Program-made: the position numbers and the translations under genes
Shown here: positions 23,421 to 35,436 of the stretch, in pieces
Layout: every line of letters begins with the position of its first letter
Numbering within the stretch: position 1 is the first letter of the stretch
The notes under the pieces: model-generated
The model's database searches: none
What the model saw: only the letters and a program-made list of their open reading frames with translations
What the model was told of the DNA's origin: nothing
Assembly (NCBI RefSeq): GCF_002303985.1
Contig: NW_019167993.1
Coordinates: forward strand, 5,580,001 to 5,644,000
Direction of reading: 5' to 3'
DNA from: Durio zibethinus
Taxonomy: Eukaryota; Streptophyta; Magnoliopsida; Malvales; Malvaceae
DNA length: 64,000 bases

Positions 23421-25199
23421 TTCATTTACACTTTTAAACTTAAATGAGCATATATAAATCCAAACTTGACATTTTTACAGGTATCAATAAGGTAGAGGTA
23501 CGAAATGAATTCAAATCCAAAAATTCATTAAAGAAATCAATTTGAATATGTTCAAATTTAATTTTATAAAAAAAAAAAGTTAAACTTAAATATAAAATAA
23601 ATTTAAATATGAAATAATTTAAACTTAAAATTATTCAAAACACAAAACAACTCAAACATTAATCCAATCAAAACTCAAAAATATACCAAAATACTTATAT
23701 ATTTTATAAAATTAAAAAAAAATTATCGAATTAACCCAAATACCCAAAAAAAAATGCTAATCTAAAATATTCAACTCAATTCAACTGTTTACCACCTTGA
23801 CCAAATTGAACTTATTAATTCCGTACACGAAAACAAAGATTGCATTGACCGTTGTACATTCCTCCAATAGGCGTCTCCAAAAATTATTGAAAAAAAGTGG
23901 AATTAAAGTTTAGAGCAATTAGTTTTGTTGGATAACATTTAAAAAAAAAATTTTTGGCAATTTGGAGAAAAATATTGTAAAGTTGGTAATGCTTGCTTTG
24001 CTATTATAATACCATTGGCACTTTTAATAAAATGGTGAAAATGATGGATGAGAAGAAAGTTACGGCATGTAATGAAATAGACAGACTTTGTTATTGGCAA
24101 TTGAAGACAATCAATGGTAAGAGGATAAGAATTAATTTAGTGCTAATTGAAAATGATTTTTTTTTTATTATTATTATTATTTTAATATGATTGGAGAAGT
24201 GGAAAGTTGAAACAAGAAAGTAATTATTTATTTCAACACCTTCAAGTGTAAAAAACTAAAAAATAATGATCAAGAGTTAAAGATGAGGTTTTCATGGCAA
24301 GAATTTTACTAGGCTTTTATTTGGGTCCAAACATTTTAATTAGAAAATGAAGCTCAAGGAGATACAACATGGGCTTCATACAAATTACTGCCCAACCAAA
24401 GTCTAGACTTTTGTTGAAAGAGGCTTTTCATGTTAAACTTTGTGTACAAAATTTTATTTTAAGTTTATTCTTAAGGAAACACCCAAATAGTAAATATTTT
24501 GAAAATTTTAACTTTAATATCCTACATTTGAACTTTGAACATTTTTTTTTATTTCATGTAATAACTTGGTACCTACCACAAAATGCATATAACAATTAAG
24601 CCTAGATTGCTTGAATTGGGAAGCAAAGGTGAAACCTAACTTTCATCTTGTTCTTTATGCAAGTTTTTGTAATTAAGTTAATAGAAATAATTATAATTTA
24701 TTGACATTGGAATTTTTTAGATTTTACAAATAAAATTAATATAGTACCACTTATTTATAGTAAAAAATAAATATTTTTTAATCTCACTTGTAAAATTAAC
24801 AAAATTTCATTGAAGTATATAAAAAATGAACGTTTACTAATCATAGTAATAACAATAATCTTATTCTATTTTATTGTATGAATCAAACTAAAAAATAACT
24901 ATAGGAATCCTTGTCTCACTCTTGTAATATTCTTACAAAATAGTACTTTTCCAATATCTATCTTAATCTTTACCTAATTTCAGACTGTATAAGATTGTTT
25001 TTTTCTCCTTTTGACAAGTAATTAGAGGGAAAGAAAGAGAACTAAACACGTTTTCTCAAAGTGGATCAACAACTTTTATGACTAAAGTTGACTAGCCATC
25101 CATAATCCTCTTCTTGAAAGGATTATTTTACATCACATCACTCGTGTGGTTGATGGAACTAGAAAGAGTTGAAATATATGCTTTCTATACATACATACA

Positions 25200-25240
<41 letters not shown>

Positions 25241-25430
25241 TAACATGGTTAATAACACTTATAATTCTTAATTTAAATTTTTTAAAAATTATAATTAGAT
25301 TTCAATTACTCAAAATGTCTTACTTAAGTTTTTCTATTTATAAATCATCTAAATTAAAAATAAATATCAATTGATACAATATGACGACGTTAGTTAACAC
25401 TCATATAGCAAAAAATGATTAAAATAAAAT

Positions 25431-26540
25431 TCTCTCAAATTTTAAAGATAAAAAAGGAAACTATCTCAAAATTTTATATAATTTCATATATATATTACAT
25501 ATTTATAAAAATATTAAATTTAAAAATATTTTTATATTTTTTGTTGTATTATAATTTATTAGTTAAAGTTTTTGTTTAAATAAAAAATAGATATTCAAAA
25601 CTTAAAATTAAGTTAAATTTTTCAAAAAAAATTTAAATATTCAGTGCATTTTAAAAACAAAAGAATTATTTTTATTAAAAATATTATTTTACTCATAAAT
25701 TATAATAAAAATATTATTTTCTATCCAAAAATTTATTTTTAATATTAACTATTTTTATTTTTCTTTTTAAATATATTTTATAAAAAAAAAATTTATAAAA
25801 AATAAAAAATTTTTAAAATTATAATTTTATTTTATATGAAATATAAAAATTTTTAAACAAAAATAGATTCAAATTAGATTATTTGAATAGAAAATAAATT
25901 TTAGAATAGATAAATAAGTCTATTTTTTAAAATGCTATAAAAATTTTTACATAATATTTTAAAAATGATATAGAGTTTTATTTAATTTTTAAATCGATAT
26001 AGAAATTTTATAAAATGATATGTAATTTTTTAAAAATATATATATTTGAAAATTTTAACTTAATTATAATTTTTTAAATATATTTTCTCTTAAAAATATT
26101 ATTTTAATGATAAATCATATCATAATAAAAATTAAAAATATTTTAAATTATAATGTTTTATAAAATATATTTGAAATATATAAAAATCAAATTTTCTTTC
26201 ATTATTTTATTATTTATTTTATAAAATATATTTGAAAAGGAGAATTAAAAGATATTTAATATTTTAAAAATAGATTTTTTGGTAGAAAATAAAATTTTTA
26301 TTATGATTTATGAGTAAAAAAATATTTTCGTTTTTTAAATGATATTGAATTTTTTTAAAAATTGATTTTTTAACTTAATTCTAATTTTTGAAAATATATT
26401 TTATATTAAAAATAAAAATATAATTAATAAATTATATTACAACAAAAAATAAAAAATATAATTTTAAATTTAACATTTTATAAAATATACGTAAAATATA
26501 TAAAATTTTGATATAATTTCATCTTTAACCTTTCAAATTT
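25431..26540. repeat. Foldback element with long imperfect inverted arms
   Basis: The left arm at about 25,431-25,740 reads, on the opposite strand, like the right arm at about 26,274-26,540. Shared words in order are 'tagaaaataa.atttttattat.atttatgagtaaa', 'tttaacttaatt.taa.tttt', 'aataaatta.a.tacaacaaaaaata' and 'atataaaattttga'. A third, direct copy of most of the right arm lies at about 26,010-26,215. No transposase frame is present. The structure fits a non-autonomous foldback element or MITE, but target duplications and element ends are not resolved. Confidence 0.65.
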
Positions 26541-26919
26541 AAAAAAAAAAAAATTATTTTGGTCAATCCTTATCATATGAGATATCAACTAATATTATCA
26601 CATAAACGACAGTTGTCATTTATTATCAATTTAAACAATTTGATAAATGAAAATATCACAATAAAACAATTTTGTATAATTAAAAATTCAATTAATTTTT
26701 TTAAAAATTAAAAATCAAAATAAAATTTAAATCAAAGTTTAGAAACTTCGACTACTACAAACCCATAATCACATCCACAATATTAGAACTGCAAAGTTAA
26801 ATGACAATAAGCTTCTAAAGGCCATAAAAAGCAATACCAACACTTTTGAACTTTGGCAAAAAGACCGAAAATAGCCTCAACTTTTAGTTCTTTTGGTTTA
26901 TAAGAAAATTTTAAAAATA

Positions 26920-27100
26920 GATAAATTACTCAATCTCTTAAATTAAGATAAAATATGTTCTACTTGATAACTTAAAACAGATAATTATAAATCATGCATT
27001 CGAAATAATTTTAACAAATGATCATAAAAAAATATAATATTTTTTCATCAAAAAATACGAACCTAATTAATTGAATTAATCACTTATCGATCAACTTTTA
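26920..27100 (+). repeat. Dispersed AT-rich repeat, copy 1
   Basis: This is one of three related stretches (with 30,490-30,680 and 31,325-31,575). Common order: 'agataaatta', 'aat.t.ttaa.tta..ataa.atat', 'ataattataaat.at..attc.aaataattttaacaaat.at', then 'taattgaattaatcac'. It is non-coding and of unknown class. Confidence 0.55.
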
Positions 27101-29522
27101 GTTTTATAATATTGTTATAAAGATATACTTTTTTGATCTTATCTCCAAGACACAAAAAAAAATTATTAGATGATTCAAAGAAAGAGCCCACTTCATGAAT
27201 TTCAATCAAAATTGTGACTAAAGTGCTTGATTTTTTTTTTTATAGTAAGTGCTTGAAATTTTTGACAACCATAAGAAAAAAAAAACTTTACAAACAAAAT
27301 TATCGGATATTTTGTAGAGGCCAAAATCTGCATTCTTTAATTGTTTTTATCTTGCTGTCTTTTATTGAACGTCATCACAAACAACACGATAGATTATGGT
27401 CTCAACACATTTTTTGAATTTATTTTTATTAATCACCAAAAAAAAATATTGATTGATCATTTTTTATTATTATTTGATCATAAATTTCTTCTTTCCTTTT
27501 AAAATTACTATTTGATCATTTTTTATTAATTTTATGCCTCCGGTAATAAGATCATCATAAAAAAAAAAGCTCAAGTTGTTAAAGTTCATTAAGATATATT
27601 AATTAAAAAAAGTTAGGTTTAGCAATAACAAGCATGCTGATTGTTTAGCAATAACAGAAATGGCTGCAAACATTGAATGTCAATTGACAATTAAATACTT
27701 GGTTAATTGTAGGTAGATAAGTGGTCCATTATGTTAGTTCATCATTTGTACAAAAAAAATACTCATAAAACCTTTGGGTCCATGGCTTGACAAAATAGAA
27801 ACCGCTTACCAACAATAAAAAATCTTTTTTGTTCCTTTTATAGTATCATATCATATTCATCCAACTACACATGTTGCATCAAAGATAAAGAAAGATATAA
27901 TAGTTGTTCACCATCTAGATTAACGAAATAGGTAATCATAAATGAGGAGATTTGGACATAGGTATTCAAGATTACAGTTTTAATGTTTTGAATTCGGATC
28001 TTAATATAATTGATACATGTAATTGGTTACTTTTAAAAAATGATATTCAATATATTTTTAAGATTTAATATTTATAACATATTCGTCTATTCTTATATTA
28101 TGATCTTCTTTGTAAAAAAAAAATTTCTAATGTTTTCTTGTTAAAAAAAAAAAAAGAAGTCCCTTTAGTGATAACTTTAGTAAATAAATTATTTTAATTA
28201 TATATACATGAGAAAATGATTGAAGAAAGGGGATTTAAACTTTAGAACTTATATTTCTTTCAACAATTAAACTAAAATCATGATTGTTTTTTTTTGGAAA
28301 TATATAAATTCTTTCATTTGTATAAAATTTCATAAAATTTTAAATTATATAGGAGAATTATTATCCTATCTTATTTCATAAATTTTATTTTTATTTTCAA
28401 ATATTTTAAAGTGTAAAGAATATAAAATATTCTTCGATATTCTTATTAATATAAAATTTCTTATAAACAAATTCGTAATATGAAAATATAAAAATATTAC
28501 AAATATTAATATTTAAAATTTAAATTTATTAAATATATTTTTTAAAAATAATTATATTAAAATTTGAATAACTTTATTATCATGGCCACATTGCTCAAAA
28601 CATCATTGCTATTATTTCACAAATCACAGCCTCCCTCTCCCACTATCACAAGTGCCATTAGTTCTGTTTTCCTCAACACGCTTGTTAACTAAAAAGCAAA
28701 ATCATTGTCACTGATTTTCATACCTTACCAAAAAGAAAAGTATTCTAACCAATAACTCAAATAACTTTCCAAAAATTTTTTTTATCTTTTTTCAAACATG
28801 AAGGGCCATGGCCCCTCACCCCTTTGCACAACTCCTGAAAACTTCCCCATTAAAATAATGGAGTTGGTAACAATGATACAAATAGGAAAGCCCTTAATCG
28901 TGAGAAGCTTTACCAAATGTTGAAGTGAATGGAAACATGGGTAACACAAAAGCCAACAATGTAGATCAATCTCAAGCCATCCATGGATTTTAAGATGGGT
29001 CCCAAGTGTTTGTTCACTTGTCTTTTTGAGAGAGGACATAGCCATAAATTTCACATATGCATATGCATGATTATATGGATAAAACTATTTGTAATTTAAT
29101 AGACTTGGACAGCTATTGTTGGCTAGCTTCTTTCCAATTTTTTCTTTTCATTTTTTAAAAATTTTTTTTGGGGACAAAACAAAACATTGTACATGCACAT
29201 GACTTGCATTGGATCCATGTGGGTTGTTTCTTCAACTATTTTTTGTGCCACCCTCTAATGTTTGTCTTTATCTTGAATGTCAATGTAACAACAAAATTAG
29301 TCAATGTTTTAGATTTACCATTGATTTTTTTTTTAAATGCTAATAAATTTTATGTGACAATTTTAATTTGACTAGCATATATTTGATCCATATGATATGA
29401 TCAAATAAACTAGCATGTCTGTTGATTTAATTGATAAATTTGTAGTATACCCTTTGCCATCTACCATAATTGTAAAAAAAAAAAAAATTGTTACTCTCTC
29501 AATTTTTAAAATTTTTTAATGT

Positions 29523-29625
29523 ATAAAATTATTAACTGTATAAAGGGGAAGCAATTCTATTTCATATTATTAACTATGTAAGATTATTAACTATATAAAG
29601 GGGAAGCAATTCTATTTCATTTTAT
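29523..29625 (+). repeat. Short direct repeat around GGGGAAGCAATTCTATTTC
   Basis: The words 'attattaact.tataaaggggaagcaattctatttcat' occur at about 29,528-29,566 and again at about 29,583-29,621 with almost no change. This indicates a small recent tandem duplication of about 55 bp in non-coding DNA. Confidence 0.75.
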
Positions 29626-30489
29626 AAACTTAGTCATTTTGTGGAGCAAAATTTTAAGAAATTAACAATTTTTTATGAATGATTTATAAATTTAATATAA
29701 AATTTTATTGAAATTTGTGGTATGTTTTGATTTTAAAATAAGATAATTTGTTCTCATATAAATTTTTTTGTATTTTTTATATATTTTGTATGTAATTAAT
29801 TTTCTTGAAATTGTGATAACCAATTTCTAACTACTCCAATTCCATCTAACAAACTGATGATTGAAGTCACCAATAAAACTTTTATTTAGTTCCCAATTTG
29901 TTTTTTTTTTTCAAAAAACAAAAAAAAAGGTTAGGATTGCATAGTCAAAATATATAAAATTAATATAAAAAACCTCAAAATAAAGTTGATCACAAATATT
30001 TTAATATCCTAAAGTCAAAGTCTATAGTCATTTGAAGTAGCAAAAAAGAGTCATTTGTGCATAGAGAAGATTTTTTTTTTCTCAAACTAAGAAAATTGAT
30101 ACAAAAATGTCAATTCTTAATTGAATAATTTTTTATTTAATTATATGTTGTGCAAATATACTAAATAAAAAAATGATGTGATTAGTGATGTGCAAATTTG
30201 ACCACACGATGAAGAATGGACGTTGATGATGGCATTGAAAATTGATTTTAGAAAAGTGGGACCCAACAAAAATCGATTACCACGGTGTAATCGAGTTAGA
30301 CGGTAATTCTCTCAAGTCTCACCTGACAGTCTTTATGAAGTAAACTGATAAAAGCTTTTCTTACTGTCTTAATCCAGTGTAGTTTTAACTTTTCCACACG
30401 CTCTTTCTCAGCGAGTGCCCGCACTCAAGCTTCTGTCAAACTTATAAAAATGAAAGAAATTTAATCATCGGAGAAAAAATATTTCTGAT

Positions 30490-30680
30490 AAGAAAAAATT
30501 TGAGATAGGTAAATTATTTAATTTTTTAAGTTAAAATAAGATGTATTATATTTAATAGTATAAAATAAATTATTATAAATTAATATTCAAGATGATTTTA
30601 ACAAATAATTATTGATATTTAAATTTTTTCGTAAAAAAAAGAACTTTAATTAATTAAATTAATTATTTGTTAATCATTGG
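30490..30680 (+). repeat. Dispersed AT-rich repeat, copy 2
   Basis: This is the second member of the family at 26,920 and 31,325. It keeps 'aggtaaattatttaattttttaagttaaaataagatgtat' and 'gattttaacaaataattattgatatttaaattttt'. The ends cannot be set exactly in this AT-rich background. Confidence 0.55.
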
Positions 30681-31324
30681 AGAAATAATTGTATGTTTCT
30701 AAGTGGTGTTTTTTCGATTAATTTATTAATTTTTTTCTTTTTTAAAACTAAATTGTTACTTAAATTATTAAAACATTTTAAAAAAAGAAATTTTTTTTAA
30801 GTTTTTTAAATGTCCAATATTATTTTAATTTTTAATTTTTTTAAAAATTTGTATGCAATAATTATTTGTAAGCATTTAAAATTTGAAAGTTATTGCATTG
30901 CTACTTTAATTATTTAATTCAATGACAAACTTTTAAATAAGTTTGAGTTTTTCCAACGAATGTCCTAAGTATATTATATAAAATTACTATATTAAGTAAT
31001 ATTTTTTCCTTTAATATACCAATTACAATTTTTAATTAAAATGTTGTAATTATTATAAATAAAATATAATTAGCCCTGATGAGTGTCGATTCATTATCAA
31101 ATTTTCAAAGTTATAAATATTAAATAATATTATTTCTTCTCACAACTAATTATTGGTAATTTATATAATTCATTTAAGGTATCACAAAATTCAAAAAGCA
31201 AATCATTAGTCGAGAGAAAAAGAAAAAGAGGCAAAAACATGTCATTTCTTATGTGTACTTTTTATACTAAAAAGAAATTATTCTCTCAATATAAAATAAA
31301 ATAAAATAAAAATAAGATTTTATA

Positions 31325-31575
31325 GTATTTTTTTGATAAAAAAATTTAAGATAAATAAATTTTTTAATTTTTTAAATTACAATAAGATATATCATACTTA
31401 ATAATTTTAAAAAATAATTATAGATTATATATTAAAAATAATTTTAATAAATAATTATTGATAATATTTAAATTTAAATATAAATAATTTTAATAAATAA
31501 TTACTGATAAAATTTAAATTTAAAATTTTTTTAATAAAAAATAATTTTAATTGATTAAATTAATTTCATCGCAAA
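31325..31575 (+). repeat. Dispersed AT-rich repeat, copy 3
   Basis: This is the third member of the family. It carries an internal duplication in which 'aataattttaataaataatta.tgata' appears twice, at about 31,438 and 31,486. It lies about 1 kb upstream of the kinase start codon. Confidence 0.55.
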
Positions 31576-31868
31576 CAAACTCTTTAATTTATAAAGCGCG
31601 TGCGTTCATCAAATGCATCAAGAATGTCTTTTATACACATTGGGTTTTACAAACCATAAATCCAATAAAATTAAAATATAAAATAAAATAAAATACTCGC
31701 CATTAAATGTTTATTATCAATAAATTATTGCCTCCAAATATAGTTAATTTCCCCCTTTCCTCACAACCAAAAAAAGGAAAAATATGTAAAAAAAATCTCA
31801 AAATCCAAAAAAAGGCTTTCTTTTCTTCGCACCTTCAGATCCATTTCTCTCTTTCCATTTTTACTTGC

Positions 31869-31876
31869 AAACCCTA
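31869..31876 (+). promoter_or_regulatory. Telo-box in the kinase leader or promoter
   Basis: AAACCCTA occurs about 700 bp before the start codon, in a pyrimidine-rich stretch that looks like a transcription start region. Telo-boxes are common near start sites of plant housekeeping and cell-cycle genes. A chance match cannot be excluded. Confidence 0.35.
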
Positions 31877-32578
31877 GATCACTTTATCTCCGTAGGGTTT
31901 TCAGAGTTCCAACCTTTTTTTACTGCAAAGGAACAAGCTTTTTCTTGAAGTTACCTGAACAAAGTGAAGATTTTTAGTTAGTTTTTTATTTTTTGTTTTT
32001 TAGGCTTTTATGTAGTTTAGAATTGTGGGTTTTGAATCATTCAATTGGATAGGGAGAGTAGAAGAAAAATTGAGAGTGTAAAAAAACTGTCATTTTGAAG
32101 GGTGGTATTGAATTTGTGTTAGTTTGTTTATCTTGGAAGCTTTTTCGGGGAGTGGATTTTTTTTTTTTTAGTTTTTTTGTAAAAATTGTGGTTTTATTGA
32201 GTTTTATAGAGAAATGGGCTCTTGTCATATGTTCATTTTGCTTAAATGTTGTTGAAGAAATGGGATTTTGATTAGACTGGATAATTTGCTTTGAATATTG
32301 GGTTTTAGTAAAGTTTGCAGCTTTGTTGGTTTTTTAGAAAAATGGGTTCTTCGTTATTTTTATTTGGTTGAATGCTGGTGAGGAAGGGGTTTTTGTTTAA
32401 GTTGAAATTTGAATGGTTGGGATTTTAGTTTTTAGTTGAGTTTTTAAGCTTTTGAGTATGATGAGAATGAATGAGGAGGATAATCTTGGAAAAATAGAAT
32501 TCTTGAAGGTATGAAGGGTAGTTAGTGACTGTAAGAAGAACTGAATAAGGTTTTGTTGAGGGGTGGTTTTGGTGTATG

Positions 32579-35370
32579 ATGGGGTGCATCTGTTGTAAGC
32601 CTTCTGCTATTGATGATAGTAAGGAGAGTCCTAGAGAGAGGCCTTCGAGTAAAGCCTCATCAGATGTTAGGGTATCAAGGGCTACTTCTTCGAGGAGGGA
32701 GGAAGTGCATAGAGCAAAGGATCGGTATGATAACAATGAAGGGAGAACAATGTTGATTGATAAAAAAGTGAATGGTTTGGTTATGGTGAATGGCGAGAAT
32801 TTGGACAGGAAGAGGGAGAAGATGGAGTATGTTGTTAGCCAACACCCAGGGATGGGTAGTGTTCCAAAAGCTACAGAAGGAGAGCAGGTGGCGGCAGGGT
32901 GGCCTGCTTGGTTATCTGCAGTGGCGGGAGAAGCAATCAAGGGATGGGTACCGCGGCGTGCAGACTCATTTGAAAAGCTGGATAAAGTAATTGTGCTCTT
33001 ACTTAAATCTAGTTATTTGGTTACAGTGTTGCTTGTTATATGCTTGGTCCTCATGTTGCAAATATCGTTTATAATTTCTTTATATGACTTATCAGTTGAT
33101 ATTTAAGTTGTACCCTGTTAGTCTCTGCATTACTTGTCGAGATTCACCTTTATGTTATTAAATTCAGAATCTTAGTTATTGTAATCCATTTGGATATCTG
33201 TTAATGATTGTAAAATATGTTGTCCTAATTCATAATTCCTAAGCCGCTATGCAATTAGTATTTTAGTTTTTTGCATTACAAAGATATCTTTGTTCTCAGG
33301 TGTGACAATGCTTTACTGGGAGGTCTATAGTTCAATCTCTGTTCTTGAACACAAAATTTTCTCTACTTTGTTGGGTATTTGTGCAGTGGTTTGATTGTAT
33401 AATGTATCTATCTTGACTTTCTTTTTTATTTTTTTTACCTACGTTATGAAAAATTCTAGAAGCTATCCTATAATTTCTATTGCAGGACATAATATTTAGT
33501 TTCATATAGTCAATTGAAATTTTAGTATGGGTTATTATAAATGATTTAGTAGAATAACAAACTTTTTACACTTAAATAAAGTGCAGATGTGATATAGATA
33601 TAGATATAGATAAACACTGAAGCAAGTGCACCTTGTACTAAATCAATCTCAATAAAATCAAAACACTACCAATTTGCAATTAGAAACAATAATTCTCTCT
33701 AAATCAAGTGATAATATACCTTTATTCAACATTAAGCCATCTTAACATTTTTGTCTTTCTCCTCCACTCTCATGCCCTGTTGTTTTGGTCCTTAAATTGC
33801 CACCCTTTTACTGGCTTCTAGATGTGTAATTGGGACAATGAAGCTTAAGAATGTAGATTTTTGGAATTCAATATGTTTTGTTGATTCTATGCCACAGGCG
33901 TTCAGTGTAATTTCTCTTATCTATGTCCTTTAAATTGGCAGTTTCTTGTGGCTAGTAATCACATCTGTTAGATTAACTTGTATTTTCTATGCAGATTGGC
34001 CAGGGAACTTATAGTAACGTTTATAGGGCTCGTGATTTAGATCAGAAAAAAATTGTTGCTCTGAAGAAAGTAAGATTTGATAACCTTGAGCCGGAGAGTG
34101 TTCGATTTATGGCAAGGGAAATTCACGTTCTACGTAGACTTGATCATCCAAATGTTATAAAGCTGGAAGGTCTGGTAACCTCAAGGATGTCTTGCAGCTT
34201 GTACCTTGTTTTTGAGTACATGGAACATGATTTGGCTGGTCTTGCTTCACACCCTGGTCTGAAGTTTTCAGAATCACAGGTACATCAGATTGTTTTGCCT
34301 TCATATTTTGTTCTTTGCTGCAATTTAATATCTTTCCAAAGTTTACTTGTTAGTAAGTACTAAGTAGTAACTGTGGTCCAGAATGAAGATTCCCATAAGA
34401 GATCTTCCAAACATGGGGATTACGTGATTTTGCTTTATTATTATTATTATTATTTTGTAAGTTGCAGTCTTAACGAGTGGATAATATTCTGCAAAATCAG
34501 AATTTTATGATTTGCATTTAAGGGCTATCCTGACATTCAATTTATTGAGCTATTGGGCAGGTTAAGTGTTACATGCAGCAACTTTTGTGTGGTCTTGATC
34601 ATTGTCACAGCCGTAGTGTCCTACATCGTGACATAAAGGGTTCCAACCTTCTAATTGACAATAATGGCATCTTGAAGATTGCAGACTTTGGTCTGGCTAG
34701 TTTTTATGATCCCCATCAAAGTCAGCCCTTAACAAGCCGTGTCGTAACTCTTTGGTATAGACCACCAGAGCTTTTACTTGGAGCCACTTACTATGGTACT
34801 GCTGTGGATTTATGGAGTACAGGTTGCATACTTGCTGAGTTATATGCCGGCAAACCTATTATGCCTGGAAGAACTGAGGTGCGCTTTTATCATTTAAATG
34901 AAAGTTTTCCTAATAAGCATTTAGAGTTGTAACCAGAAACTTTAGTGTAAGGTGAGATGCATAATAATTATTTTAGTGACAGAATATGTGATATGTGGTT
35001 GATTGAGCTTCAAATTGTATATCGACCTAGTATTTATTATACAGATGATATAATTTTACCAAGGTATTGATTAAGGCCAAAACATCTGTCCCTAATTGGG
35101 GTTTTTGAGGAAGATTTAGGCTTGATCAGAACAGCGCAAATCAACCTGTTGCTATCTGAATACACACGAGTCTTGAGTGATTCTAGAATCGATGATATCT
35201 TAAGAGCCAACTTAATTGAGCTGACTGATATATTTGAACTATATTTTGGAAGTGTTTAGGCAGGTTCAGGCTCAATGATGAGATAGCCCAAAGACAAAAG
35301 CAAATTGAATATGCAAGAATCTTTAGTGAAATCTAACATTTGAATAAAATCATGAGAGCCATGGTGGAGT

Positions 35371-35436
<66 letters not shown>

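Larger units (their letters stand above)
22650..31800. other. AT-rich gene desert
   Basis: About 9 kb of extremely AT-rich DNA without a recognisable gene. Open frames such as 24,369-24,599 and 29,168-29,371 are low-complexity and lack family character. A less AT-rich island at about 28,780-29,060 has a 90-residue minus-strand frame that I do not recognise. Repeats noted separately: the foldback at 25.4-26.5 kb, three dispersed AT-rich copies, and short direct repeats. Confidence 0.6.

Noticed and set aside
25114..25374. 86-residue frame across an AT dinucleotide run
   Set aside because: The frame is created by the microsatellite (an Ile-Tyr string) and AT-rich flanks.
32425..32940. 171-residue minus-strand frame
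   Set aside because: Antisense shadow of kinase exon 1. The plus strand has the conserved protein with proper splice sites.
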